Positions 37,286 through 45,455 of a stretch of DNA of 64,000 nucleotides are shown in pieces (position 1 is the stretch's first letter; each line of letters begins with the position of its first letter). A program made the position numbers and the translations under genes. Source of the stretch: Hyphomicrobium sp. (lineage in GTDB: Bacteria > Pseudomonadota > Alphaproteobacteria > Rhizobiales > Hyphomicrobiaceae); NCBI RefSeq assembly GCF_019744875.1, contig NZ_JAIETU010000006.1, positions 62,001 to 126,000 of the forward strand. The letters run 5' to 3'. A model generated the notes under the pieces. It saw nothing but the letters and a program-made list of their open reading frames with translations. It ran no database searches and was not told the origin of the DNA.

Positions 37286-39271
37286 CTAACCTGTGGCCGT
37301 CAACCGCTTCCGACTATCGGCACCACGGTCTTCGGCGCGCGCGTCGTGAGGATAGAGCGGCACCGCGCCGGCGCCTTGAGAATGTAGCTGTAAGAGCCGG
37401 GTCATCGCTTTGCGGTCCACGGCACGCGAAAAGCCGAACCCTTGGCCGAGCTTGCACCCCATTGCCCAGAGCTGGCTGGCCTGCACTTCGGTCTCGATTC
37501 CCTCAGCGACAACGCGAATACCGAGCTTTGTCGCGATGTCGATCACACCTTCCACGACGACCAGGCTCGCGTCGTCCGGCCATAGCCTTGCAACGAAGGA
37601 CTGATCGATCTTGATGATATCGACCGGCACCGTAAGCAAGTGCGTCAGCGAGGCAAAGCCAGTGCCGAAATCGTCCAACGCCACAAGAAGGCCGCTCTCG
37701 CGCAGCGTCTTGATCTCGCGGGCCACGACCCGGTCCCGCTGTCCCACATAAACATCCTCGTTTACCTCGAGGATGAGATGGGACAGCGGTACGCCAGCCT
37801 CGACGAAACTCTCTCTCAGCTTGCTACCCAAATTCCCGGCGTAGAAGTCCGCGGTCGAGACATTTACGCTCACGTGTCCAAACGACAGGCCCTCGTCGAG
37901 CCACCGGCGCACATCATCCGCCACGATCGACAGCATTCGGCTGGTCAGCGCCGTGGCGACATGGACATCGGAGGTCGCCGTCTGGAAATTCTTCGCCGCC
38001 ACAACCTCGCCAGCCTCCGATATCATCCGGCAGAGCGCCTCGACCCCGATGATCTCTCGGCTGTCGAGGCGAACGATCGGTTGATAGTAGGCCTCGATCC
38101 GCCCGTCCCGCAGAGCGGCTGTCACATCGCGAATGGCGTCTCGGCGATGCGTGATCCGGGTGCCGATCCCGGGCCAGTAGCGGACGAAACCCCCGCGACC
38201 TGTTTCCTTTGCGTGATAGAGCGCGAAATCGGCGTTCTGGCTGACAGCCATCGCGCTCGCGTCTCCGGGCGAAAGGACCGCTCCGCCAATCGTCGCCTTG
38301 GGAACAACCATATGGCCATCACAATCGGCCGGCGTTTCCAACGCATCGAAGATTCGCGCTGCAGTAGCATCGAGATCCGCCAGGCTGGCGTGGGCCTGCA
38401 CGATGACCGAGAATTCGTCACCCCCGACACGGAAGGTCACATCCGGCACCATCGCCCGTGAAATCCGCTGCGCGGCGATCCGGATCAGCGCATCACCAGC
38501 CTGATGTCCGAACGTGTCATTAACGACCTTCAGGTTATCGAGGTCCACCACAAGCAATGCCCAGGACCCGACATCCTCACATGGCACGCGCGCCATCGCG
38601 GCATTGAATGCAGCTCGGTTCGGCAAGCTTGTCAGAGCATCCACACTTGCGCGTCGTTCGCGATCGACGACACGCGCATGTCTGCTGAGAGCCATCTCGC
38701 AAAGTTCGATGCTTGTGCTCATCACGGCCCGCTCTTTATCGTCCGGGCCTCTCACCTCACGGAAATAGAGCGCGACCACGCCAATGGTCGCACCGTCTTC
38801 ATCCTTTACAGGTGACGACCAGCAGGCCCTCAGGCCCACCGACATTACGAGTCCGCGGTACTTGCTCCATCTGGGATCATGCTCGATATCGTCGGCTGCG
38901 ATCGGGACACCCAGATACGCCGCCGTACCACACGACCCGACATCCGGTCCGATAAACACGCCTTCGAGCGAGGCACTGAACTCTTCGGGTAAGCTCGGTG
39001 CGGCAATTGGATGCAACAAGCCGGCCCGATCCACCGCAAGAACCGTGCACACGATCTCGGGGAACACCAACTCGACCTCAAGGCAAAGCTGGCGAGCGGT
39101 TGCTGATAGAGGCTCCCCCTTTGCAATCATCCGAAGTATGTTGTTCTGTAATTGAAGCAAAAAAATCGAGCCGCCTACACCAGAGACAATTCCCCGACGA
39201 CTAGAATAGTCGGGTTGGGTGAAGCGGGTGTTCGAAGGATTGCTAAATTTCGAATTAACCGCGTGATTCAT
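37286..39271 (-). CDS. GAF-GGDEF-EAL cyclic-di-GMP turnover protein
   Basis: This 661-residue protein has an N-terminal GAF-like sensor (LLQLQNNILRMIAKGEPLSATARQLCLEVELVF ... CGTAAYLGVPIAADDIEHDPRW, about residues 38-205), a GGDEF domain with intact active site (RVGGDEFSVIVQ, about 303-314) after VDALTSLPNRAAFNAAM, and an EAL domain (IIGVEALCRM; DDFGTGFASLTHLLTVPVDIIKIDQSFV; VVAEGIETEVQ). Both active sites look complete, so it could make and break c-di-GMP depending on the GAF signal. It is on the minus strand between the defence cargo and the ICE backbone, and is convergent with the helicase gene. Its presence in the ICE is unusual; a link to biofilm or transfer is inference. Confidence 0.9.
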   Translation of the reverse strand: MNHAVNSKFSNPSNTRFTQPDYSSRRGIVSGVGGSIFLLQLQNNILRMIAKGEPLSATARQLCLEVELVFPEIVCTVLAVDRAGLLHPIAAPSLPEEFSASLEGVFIGPDVGSCGTAAYLGVPIAADDIEHDPRWSKYRGLVMSVGLRACWSSPVKDEDGATIGVVALYFREVRGPDDKERAVMSTSIELCEMALSRHARVVDRERRASVDALTSLPNRAAFNAAMARVPCEDVGSWALLVVDLDNLKVVNDTFGHQAGDALIRIAAQRISRAMVPDVTFRVGGDEFSVIVQAHASLADLDATAARIFDALETPADCDGHMVVPKATIGGAVLSPGDASAMAVSQNADFALYHAKETGRGGFVRYWPGIGTRITHRRDAIRDVTAALRDGRIEAYYQPIVRLDSREIIGVEALCRMISEAGEVVAAKNFQTATSDVHVATALTSRMLSIVADDVRRWLDEGLSFGHVSVNVSTADFYAGNLGSKLRESFVEAGVPLSHLILEVNEDVYVGQRDRVVAREIKTLRESGLLVALDDFGTGFASLTHLLTVPVDIIKIDQSFVARLWPDDASLVVVEGVIDIATKLGIRVVAEGIETEVQASQLWAMGCKLGQGFGFSRAVDRKAMTRLLQLHSQGAGAVPLYPHDARAEDRGADSRKRLTATG

Positions 39272-39384
39272 CCGTGGAGGGGAAGGCTTTCCCCTGCGGT
39301 CGAGCCGTTCCGTCTCGGCCGACCCCTTCTGCGGGGAGACCCCGCAACGCCCCCTGAGAGTGAGAGTGCTGAGGGATTTTCCGT

Positions 39385-39424
39385 GACGGGTTGAGGGCTG
39401 GAGAAGAGGTCTCCGGCGCCCGTC
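39385..39424 (+). ncRNA. Structured leader A before the DUF932 gene
   Basis: GACGGG (39385-39390) pairs with CCCGTC (39419-39424), and GGAGA (39400-39404) pairs with TCTCC (39410-39414), giving a two-part hairpin. It is followed by GGAG and, nine bases on, by the ATG at 39440. An equivalent leader lies before the ParB-like gene, with the inner stem changed on both sides. Confidence 0.6.
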
Positions 39425-39439
39425 ATGGAGATTAGTCCC

Positions 39440-40636
39440 ATGACCCAGGTTTCAGTTCTCGACGCGCGCCGCGACACCAGCGGCGGCTACAAGGTGGATG
39501 TCGGCCGCGGTGAGCGCATCGGCCGCGTCTCGTCGGAATGGTTCTCGCGCCCGGCCGACGAGCGATATCTGTCGCTGTCCGAGCTGGCATATTCCGTTCG
39601 CGACCGCGCCGATCGCAGCCGGACGCGCGTCGTGGAGAGCGCACTTATCCATGTGGAGGCGAACCGCAGCGACCCGGAACGGCTGGCCTTGATCCTGCCA
39701 GGCACGGAAGCGGCCATTGCCCCGACCCATTGGAGCTTCGGCCAACTGGCCAGCCTCGTCGGCGCACCGGCAGCCTATCTGCGCCAGCTTCCCGCGCCGC
39801 TCGCCGCGATCAACTTGCAATATGGCCTGACATCCAATCGGGCGGAGCAGATCAAGACGCTGGAAACCGATAGCGGCCGTGTCGAGTTGCGCGCCGTCAC
39901 TGGCCCGGACTATGGCCGCATCTACGACCACGAGCTGGTCGAGGCCGTGCAGCGCATTGCCGGCAACGGCACGGGCGACACCCGCTGGAAAGTGCCAGGC
40001 GTGCTCGACTGGTCAACGGGGATCTACAATCCGCGCGTCGATATAACCAAAGACACGACGACGCTCTATGCCTCCGACCGCGACGTGTTCCTCTTCCTGG
40101 TCGATGACCTGAACCCGATCGAGGCCGGCCGTCTGCCGGACGGTTCGCCGGATCTCTATTTCCGGGGCTTCTACTGCTGGAATTCCGAGGTCGGCGCCAA
40201 GACGCTTGGCATGGCGAGCTTCTATCTGCGCGCGGTCTGCCAGAATCGAAACCTCTGGGGCGTGGAGGATTTCGAAGAGATCACCATCCGCCACTCCAAA
40301 TATGCCGCCAATCGGTTCGCCCATGAGGCGGCGCCGGCACTGGCGAACTTCGCCAATTCCTCGCCGCTGCCTTTCGTCAACGGCATCAAGGCGGCCCGCG
40401 AGCGGATCGTGGCGCGCAGCGATGAGGATCGCACCAACTTCCTGCGCCGCCGCGGCTTCTCCAAGGCCGAAACCGGCAAGATCATCGACACGGTGCTGGC
40501 CGAGGAAGGTCGCCCGCCCGAGAGCATCTTCGATTTCGTTCAGGGCATCACCGCCGTCGCACGCGACAAGTCCCATCAGGACGCTCGCCTCGACATGGAG
40601 GGCAAGGCGAAGAAACTGTTCGATCGAGCCGCCTGA
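39440..40636 (+). CDS. DUF932 domain protein of the ICE backbone
   Basis: This 398-residue protein has the DUF932 phage/plasmid-like pattern: SEWFSRPADERYLSLSELAYSVRDRADRSR, FGQLASLVGAPAAYLRQLPAPLAAINLQYGL, and a long central region GFYCWNSEVGAKTLGMASFYLRAVCQNRNLWGV. DUF932 proteins are frequent on plasmids, phages and ICEs; their biochemical role is unknown, though they are often near antirestriction genes. I start at the ATG 39440 because the layout hairpin, GGAG, nine bases, ATG is shared with the downstream ParB-like gene; the ATG at 39425 lies just after the hairpin and lacks that spacing. Confidence 0.88.
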   Translation: MTQVSVLDARRDTSGGYKVDVGRGERIGRVSSEWFSRPADERYLSLSELAYSVRDRADRSRTRVVESALIHVEANRSDPERLALILPGTEAAIAPTHWSFGQLASLVGAPAAYLRQLPAPLAAINLQYGLTSNRAEQIKTLETDSGRVELRAVTGPDYGRIYDHELVEAVQRIAGNGTGDTRWKVPGVLDWSTGIYNPRVDITKDTTTLYASDRDVFLFLVDDLNPIEAGRLPDGSPDLYFRGFYCWNSEVGAKTLGMASFYLRAVCQNRNLWGVEDFEEITIRHSKYAANRFAHEAAPALANFANSSPLPFVNGIKAARERIVARSDEDRTNFLRRRGFSKAETGKIIDTVLAEEGRPPESIFDFVQGITAVARDKSHQDARLDMEGKAKKLFDRAA

Positions 40637-40644
40637 CATCCGGG

Positions 40645-40678
40645 AAGCCGGAGATGCGATTTTCCGTATCTCCGGCTT
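40645..40678 (+). terminator. Inverted repeat after the DUF932 gene
   Basis: AAGCCGGAGAT at 40645-40655 and its exact complement ATCTCCGGCTT at 40668-40678 form an 11-bp stem around a 12-base loop, starting eight bases after the stop. It could end or attenuate transcription between the DUF932 and ParB-like genes; the T-run is poor. Confidence 0.5.
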
Positions 40679-40753
40679 TGCGCTTCCGCGTGTTCTCAAG
40701 TCCGTTCCGTGGTGCTGCCCCCTTTAGAGAAAGAGGGCGGCGCTTTGCTTCGT

Positions 40754-40793
40754 GACGGGTTTAGGGCTGAGAGAGAGGCTCTCGGCGCCCGTC
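40754..40793 (+). ncRNA. Structured leader B before the ParB-like gene
   Basis: GACGGG (40754-40759) pairs with CCCGTC (40788-40793) and GAGAG (40769-40773) with CTCTC (40779-40783). The arms agree in position with leader A (39385-39424), and the inner stems differ on both strands in a compensatory way. GGAG follows at 40796-40799, nine bases before the ATG at 40809. Confidence 0.6.
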
Positions 40794-40808
40794 GCGGAGA
40801 CTACCCCG

Positions 40809-42941
40809 ATGGCTACTGCCGTACAGAAGATCACCCTGTCGTCCTCGCGCGACATCCCCTTCAACAAGCTGGTCTTGTCCCAGTCCAACGTCCGGCGCGT
40901 GAAGGCCGGCGTCTCGATCGAGGACCTCGCGGCCTCGATAGCGCGTCGCGGCTTGATTCAGAGCCTCAGCGTCCAGCCCGTCGTCGATGCTGATGGCGTC
41001 GAGACCGGCATGTTCGAGGTTCCGGCCGGCGGCCGGCGCTTCCGCGCCCTCGAACTGCTGGTGAAGCAGAAGCGCCTCGCCAAGATCGCGCCGGTGCCCT
41101 GCGTCGTGCGCGACCATGACAGCGAGATCCTCGCCGAAGAGGTCTCGCTTGCTGAGAATATCGAGCGCGCTCCGCTTCATCCCCTCGATCAATTCCGCGC
41201 CTTTCAGGACATGCGCGGCAAGGGAATGACCGAGGAGGAAATCGCCGCGGCGTTCTTCGTGGCGGTGAATGTGGTGAAGCAGCGGCTGCGGCTCGCCTCG
41301 GTCTCTCAGGCGCTCCTCGACGTCTATGCCGAGGACGGCATGACGCTGGAGCAGCTCATGGCGTTCACGGTCTCCGAAGACCATGCCCGCCAGCAGCAGG
41401 TCTGGGACGCGATCAAGGACGCCTGGTCCAAGGAGCCCTATCAGATCCGGCGTCTGCTGACCGAGACGACGGTGCGCGCTTCCGACAAACGTGCCGTCTT
41501 CGTCGGCATCGAGGCCTATGAGGCGGCGGGCGGCATCGTCATGCGCGACCTGTTCCAGTCCGACGACGGCGGCTGGCTGCAAGATGCGGCGCTTCTCGAC
41601 CGCCTCGTTGGCGAAAAGCTGAAGGCCGAAGCTGAGACGATCGCTGCCGAAGGCTGGAAGTGGATCGAGGTGGCCGTGAGCTTCCCGTACGATGCGGTGC
41701 GCGGCCTGCAGGAGATCACCGGCACGCCGCTGGACCTCTCGGCCGAAGAGCTGGCTACTATCGACGCGCTGAACGCCGAGATGGCGAAGCTGGAAGCCGA
41801 GTATCAGGACGCCGACGAGCTGCCGGACGAGGTGGATCAGCGTCTGGGCGAGATCGAGACCGCGCTCGCGAACTTCGAGGATCGCCCGGTTCACTACGAG
41901 CCGGCCGATATCGCCATCGCCGGCGTGTTCGTCAGCATCGACGCCAACGGCTCGCTCACGGCCGATCGTGGCTTTGTACGTCCCGAGGACGTTCCGGCCA
42001 TCCCGGTCGAGGGCGACGGCGACACCGGGTCGGGGGCCGATGGCGTATCGCATGACCCCGCCAATGCGACGGTGCAGCGCGCTGTCATCACGATCGGCGG
42101 CCAGCCCACCGAGCCGGAAGATGACGACGAAGACGACGCGATCAAGCCGCTGCCCGAACGCCTGGTCATCGAGCTGACCGCCTACCGCACGCTCGCGCTG
42201 CGTGATGCCGTCGCGAACAACCCGCACGTCGCCATGACGGCGCTGCTGCACAAGCTCGTCTCGGATCGGTTCATGACCCGCATGTATAACGGCGCCATGG
42301 AAGCGGGGGTGAAGCACATCTACTTCCCCGCACAGGATGAGGGTCTGGCGGAGAGCCCTTCCGCGCGGTCGGTGCAGGAGCGGCACGACGCCTGGGCCGC
42401 CGACATCCCGAAAGACGACGACGCGCTTTGGGATTGGCTGGCCGACCTCGACGATACCAGCCGCATGGCGCTATTGGCACACTGCGTTAGCTACGGCGTC
42501 AACGCGCTCTTCGAGCGGCCGAATCCGCACAGCTCCAACGGCGTCTCGCAGCATACGCTCGACATGCGACTGGCCCAGGCCGATCGTCTGACGCGCGCGA
42601 CCGGGCTGAACATGGTGGAGGCCGGCTGGCGTCCGACCTTCGGCAACTACCTCAATCGCGTGACCAAGCCGCGCATCCTCGAAGCGGTACGCGAGGCGAA
42701 GGGCGAACAGGCCACCCAGCTCATCGACCATCTGAAGAAGGGCGATATGGCCAAGGAGGCCGAACGGCTCCTGGCCGACAGCGACTGGCTGCCCGAACCG
42801 CTGCGCCTTGCTGATCTTGCCGATCAACCTGACGCCGGTGACGCCGGTGACGCCGACGCGTTGCCGGACTTCCTCGCCGGTGACGATGATGAGGTGGCCG
42901 AGGCCGATGAGGATGCGTCTGGCCTGATCGCCGCCGAATAG
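40809..42941 (+). CDS. Large ParB/Srx-domain protein of the ICE backbone
   Basis: This 710-residue protein starts with the ParB N-terminal nuclease-like domain: IPFNKLVLSQSNVRRVKAGVSIEDLAASIARRGLIQSLSV, then FEVPAGGRRFRALELLV (GGRR motif) and EEVSLAENIERAPLHPLDQFRAFQDM; a KorB-like HTH (GMTEEEIAAAFFVAVNVVKQRLRLASV) follows. The remaining 500 residues include a very acidic segment (PEDDDEDDA, about 450-460) and a DEDASGL-type tail. It is much longer than a partition ParB and belongs to the plasmid-type ParB/RepB nuclease domain proteins typical of these ICEs. Its role is not known; it might bind DNA for replication or gene control. The start follows the leader's GGAG. Confidence 0.87.
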   Translation: MATAVQKITLSSSRDIPFNKLVLSQSNVRRVKAGVSIEDLAASIARRGLIQSLSVQPVVDADGVETGMFEVPAGGRRFRALELLVKQKRLAKIAPVPCVVRDHDSEILAEEVSLAENIERAPLHPLDQFRAFQDMRGKGMTEEEIAAAFFVAVNVVKQRLRLASVSQALLDVYAEDGMTLEQLMAFTVSEDHARQQQVWDAIKDAWSKEPYQIRRLLTETTVRASDKRAVFVGIEAYEAAGGIVMRDLFQSDDGGWLQDAALLDRLVGEKLKAEAETIAAEGWKWIEVAVSFPYDAVRGLQEITGTPLDLSAEELATIDALNAEMAKLEAEYQDADELPDEVDQRLGEIETALANFEDRPVHYEPADIAIAGVFVSIDANGSLTADRGFVRPEDVPAIPVEGDGDTGSGADGVSHDPANATVQRAVITIGGQPTEPEDDDEDDAIKPLPERLVIELTAYRTLALRDAVANNPHVAMTALLHKLVSDRFMTRMYNGAMEAGVKHIYFPAQDEGLAESPSARSVQERHDAWAADIPKDDDALWDWLADLDDTSRMALLAHCVSYGVNALFERPNPHSSNGVSQHTLDMRLAQADRLTRATGLNMVEAGWRPTFGNYLNRVTKPRILEAVREAKGEQATQLIDHLKKGDMAKEAERLLADSDWLPEPLRLADLADQPDAGDAGDADALPDFLAGDDDEVAEADEDASGLIAAE

Positions 42942-42947
42942 CCCCCT

Positions 42948-42976
42948 GGCGGGGAGCGGCACCATCGCTCCCCGCC
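42948..42976 (+). promoter_or_regulatory. Perfect 10-bp hairpin in the leader of a small gene
   Basis: GGCGGGGAGC at 42948-42957 pairs exactly with GCTCCCCGCC at 42967-42976 around a 9-base loop. It lies seven bases after the ParB-like stop and 21 bases before the ATG at 42998, with AAGGAG between. It could be an attenuator, terminator or leader stem; there is no T-run. Confidence 0.5.
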
Positions 42977-42997
42977 ACCTTCGTCAAGGAGTTCCCG

Positions 42998-43219
42998 ATG
43001 TCTATACCAAGCACCGACACGTCGCGCCCCGTCGTCTTTCGGTATCTCGTTCCCGTTCACGTCGAGGTCGAAGATGGCCTCGTCTGCCGCGTGACGATTA
43101 TCGACGAAACGCCCGTGCGTGACCCCACCGCCGTCGAAGGCGATAGGGCCTATCTCGACGAGGCCGTCCGCGCATCCAACGACGGCCAGCCGTGGCCGTC
43201 TTGGCAGTTCGGCTACTGA
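42998..43219 (+). CDS. Small hypothetical protein
   Basis: This 73-residue protein begins MSIPSTDTSRPVVFRYLVPVHVEVEDGLVCRVTIIDETPV and ends in SNDGQPWPSWQFGY. I do not recognise it. AAGGAG lies ten bases upstream, and the gene sits between a leader hairpin and a terminator, so it is a good candidate for a real small backbone gene. Confidence 0.65.
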   Translation: MSIPSTDTSRPVVFRYLVPVHVEVEDGLVCRVTIIDETPVRDPTAVEGDRAYLDEAVRASNDGQPWPSWQFGY

Positions 43220-43245
43220 GCCCACCACACCCTTTCATCCACCTC

Positions 43246-43277
43246 GAGCCCGGCCATGCGCCGGGCTCTTTTCGTTT
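43246..43277 (+). terminator. Intrinsic terminator
   Basis: GAGCCCGG at 43246-43253 pairs with CCGGGCTC at 43261-43268, followed by TTTTCGTTT. This is a textbook intrinsic terminator after the small gene ending at 43219. It lies only 14 bases before the next gene's start region. Confidence 0.75.
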
Positions 43278-43291
43278 CAGGAGAGACCGCC

Positions 43292-43705
43292 ATGGCGGAG
43301 TATTTCACACGCTTCTCATGCCTGCTGGACGTGGGCACGATCGAAAATGCGGCACGCGCCCTCGACATCTACAACGACCTGGTGGCGCAGAACGCCGCCG
43401 AAGAGCCTCCGGCCGAGCCGTTCCTGCTTTCGATCGAGCCGGAACATGGACCCACGCGCCTGTGGATGCGTGACCCCGGCACCGCCGATCCGCAGCTCCT
43501 CATCACCTTCGTGACGCGGTGTGCCGAGACGTTTGGCCTCGCCGGACGCTGGGGTTTCCAATGGGTCGGCGTCGCATCCGAGGCCCGCATCGACGGCTTT
43601 TCCGGAGGCGCCCATATCCTCGACCTGACGACGGGGCAGACTGTCGAATGGATGAGCAGCGGCCGTTGGCTCGCCGACCGCCTCGCTTTGGGAGACGCGT
43701 CATGA
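43292..43705 (+). CDS. Hypothetical ICE protein
   Basis: This 137-residue protein begins MAEYFTRFSCLLDVGTIENAARALDIYNDLVAQNAAEEPPAEPFLLSIEPE, with a C-terminal GAHILDLTTGQTVEWMSSGRWLADRLA. It has a mixed alpha/beta look and no signal or membrane segment. No function known to me. The ATG at 43292 follows CAGGAGAG; it overlaps the next gene by ATGA. Confidence 0.7.
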   Translation: MAEYFTRFSCLLDVGTIENAARALDIYNDLVAQNAAEEPPAEPFLLSIEPEHGPTRLWMRDPGTADPQLLITFVTRCAETFGLAGRWGFQWVGVASEARIDGFSGGAHILDLTTGQTVEWMSSGRWLADRLALGDAS

Positions 43706-43926
43706 GCATCCCGGACCATGCCCGCGCCAATTTCCAGATGCTGCTCCGAGCTGCGGCCGATGGCAATCTGGCGCTTATGGAATGCACGGACTCCGAAACC
43801 GGAGAAACCCGCTACGTCATCTGTGCGGTCGGCAACGACGATGTCGATTATGTCTTCACCCCGTTCGGTCATCTGGCCGAAGGCAATCCGTTCGAAGCCT
43901 ATCGCCCGGCGGGATCCTCGACGTAA
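43702..43926 (+). CDS. DUF6117-like small protein
   Basis: This 74-residue protein begins MSIPDHARANFQMLLRAAADGNLALMECTDSETGETRYVICAVG and continues with YVFTPFGHLAEGNPFEAYRP. That pattern resembles small ICE proteins annotated DUF6117, which are of unknown function. It overlaps the upstream gene by ATGA and, tail to tail, the convergent gene by 28 bases. Confidence 0.68.
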   Translation: MSIPDHARANFQMLLRAAADGNLALMECTDSETGETRYVICAVGNDDVDYVFTPFGHLAEGNPFEAYRPAGSST

Positions 43927-44324
43927 GGCCGCACGAGTTCGAAAACCTGCGAGATGATTGACCGGGCGCGGAGTGGAAAGGTCGCGTCTCCAGCCGGAGC
44001 GGTGAAGCGATCGAAGGCATGTTCGGGGTAGTAAGAGTTCAACACCCCGATCACATAACCCAACCCGTTCGGCGTTTCCGTCAGTCCCGCTTCCTGCGCG
44101 CGCACCAAGCCCGTCGCCAGATCATGCCGGATTTCCCGACGGCATCGATCATCGTTCCAGCCCTGGGACAGCAAGTATGCCTTTAAAACAAGCTCGCACG
44201 CGATCGCGGTCGCATAGCAGATCTCGCCTTCGTCCCTGCTGTCGCCCGCCAATCCGTAAGGCAGAAACCCTTCGCCATTGGCGAAGAGCACACTTGCCAG
44301 TTCTTTCTTAGCCTCCTCGCCCAT
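43899..44324 (-). CDS. HEPN-like domain protein
   Basis: The 141-residue protein begins MGEEAKKELASVLFANGEGFLPYGLA. Its middle part, GEICYATAIACELVLKAYLLSQGWNDDRCRREIRHDLATGLVRAQEAG, has the HEPN-type pattern: an ELxLKAYL helix and an RHDL turn (about residues 40-80). HEPN proteins are often RNases or their helpers in toxin and defence systems, but the usual RxxxxH catalytic motif is not clearly present. The start at 44324 is chosen over 44468, which gives a low-complexity leader. Its ATG is just after the stop of the upstream membrane-anchored gene, so the pair is likely co-translated. Confidence 0.65.
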   Translation of the reverse strand: MGEEAKKELASVLFANGEGFLPYGLAGDSRDEGEICYATAIACELVLKAYLLSQGWNDDRCRREIRHDLATGLVRAQEAGLTETPNGLGYVIGVLNSYYPEHAFDRFTAPAGDATFPLRARSIISQVFELVRPYVEDPAGR

Positions 44325-44326
44325 CT

Positions 44327-44686
44327 CTACCAGACCGCCACCTCCCACTGACCGTCCACCCGCGCGAAACCGATCGGGCGGTTCTGCGGTGTGGCGTTGG
44401 CCCGCGTCGTGTCCATCGTGAACTGCGTCATGCACGTCACGCCCGGACCGACGCCGCCAGGAGAACAATCACCGAGCTTCAGGGTCGCGTTGGCGAGCGA
44501 CGTCCCCGTAAAGAGCCGATGGCGGCGGACAGCGGCAATCGCTTCTTCCTCACTCGGCTGTGCCACGCCGGCGACGGCGGCGGCAGACGCGCTGCCCGGA
44601 GAAATCATGGGTCGCACCAAGAACCCCGCGCCGAACCCCACCACGAGGCATCCCGCGGCCACCATACCAATCGCGCTCCCCTTCAT
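44327..44686 (-). CDS. Membrane-anchored hypothetical protein
   Basis: The 119-residue protein has an N-terminal membrane segment (AIGMVAAGCLVVGFGAGFLV), a short Ser/Ala linker, and a soluble domain with two Cys (LGDCSPGG, VTCMTQF), ending in FARVDGQWEVAVW. The Cys pair suggests a disulfide in the periplasm. It lies directly upstream of the HEPN-like gene. Function unknown. Confidence 0.6.
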   Translation of the reverse strand: MKGSAIGMVAAGCLVVGFGAGFLVRPMISPGSASAAAVAGVAQPSEEEAIAAVRRHRLFTGTSLANATLKLGDCSPGGVGPGVTCMTQFTMDTTRANATPQNRPIGFARVDGQWEVAVW

Positions 44687-44861
44687 CTCCGTCTCTCCCT
44701 TGACCTCGCTAGTGAAGCGGTCACGCGCCCTCGATTGCCGAGGCCACTGCCCGCCATCTGTTGGATGGCGAAGTGTAGCTGCGCGCGGCCGACCCCGAAA
44801 GACGAAGCGGTCAAAAGGTCATATCGCGCGCCAGAGTGAGAGGTTGGCCGGGAACGGGTTC

Positions 44862-44920
44862 GAGCCGGTGCGGTCGAGAGAGAGCGCCTGCCGGCTCCTC
44901 CTTTTCCCGCTCTCCCGAGG
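44862..44920 (+). ncRNA. Structured leader C before ardB
   Basis: GAGCCGG (44862-44868) pairs with CCGGCTC (44891-44897); the strand continues with TTTTCCCGCTCTCCCGAGG, part of which can pair with the AGAGAGAGCG of the loop. The gene starts at 44929. A nearly identical leader lies before the methylase-helicase gene (45456-45522). Confidence 0.6.
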
Positions 44921-44928
44921 TGCCTCCC

Positions 44929-45366
44929 ATGACCGAGACCACAGCCCACGCTGCATATCCCCTCGACCGCTCCGCGCTGCTTGTTCCGGATGCCCGTCGA
45001 ATGGATTTCCTTCCGACCCTCTTCGGCCGCAAGCGTCTCCTGATCGGAGAGATGACGGTCTATCACCACATGGAGCGCCTCAGTCCGCGCGATTATCGAG
45101 GCGGCCTCTGGGACTTCTATGAGCGCGATGGAAAGCCGCTTTACCTCGCGCCAGCCTCGAAGCCCCGCCTTCAGATCGTCTGCGACACGAACGGCTATGA
45201 AGGTGAGGTGTCCGCCGGGGCGGCAGGGATTATCGCGACGCTGTTCGCCTTTTCCCATCTCTCTTTCCAATATCCCGTCGATCTGATGTCGGAGGGATAC
45301 AGCCGCCTCTACGACTATGCGGCGGATCATCCGGAGTCCGCCGAGATATTCCAGGCGATCGATTGA
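44929..45366 (+). CDS. ardB: ArdB/KlcA-family antirestriction protein
   Basis: The 145-residue protein has the ArdB pattern: DFLPTLFGRKRLLIGEMTVYHHMERLSPRDYRGGLWDFYERDGKPLYLAP, then YEGEVSAGAAGIIATLFAFSHLSF (about residues 80-110). ArdB/KlcA proteins allow mobile DNA to escape type I restriction, by a mechanism distinct from DNA mimicry. The start is set by the leader; a terminator follows the gene, so it is a monocistronic unit in this ICE. Confidence 0.87.
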   Translation: MTETTAHAAYPLDRSALLVPDARRMDFLPTLFGRKRLLIGEMTVYHHMERLSPRDYRGGLWDFYERDGKPLYLAPASKPRLQIVCDTNGYEGEVSAGAAGIIATLFAFSHLSFQYPVDLMSEGYSRLYDYAADHPESAEIFQAID

Positions 45367-45383
45367 GCGCTGGACCCCGTTGA

Positions 45384-45413
45384 GCGCCTGGCTTCCCGGT
45401 CAGGCGCTTTTTT
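45384..45413 (+). terminator. Intrinsic terminator after ardB
   Basis: GCGCCTG at 45384-45390 pairs with CAGGCGC at 45401-45407, followed by six T (45408-45413), 18 bases after the ardB stop. Confidence 0.85.
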
Positions 45414-45455
45414 CATGCCTGCCGTTGAGAGGAAGAGGTGCGCCGGGACGGGTTC

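Noticed and set aside
40761-42386. Antisense frame over the ParB-like gene
   Set aside because: The plus-strand ParB motifs and leader decide; the antisense is a shadow.
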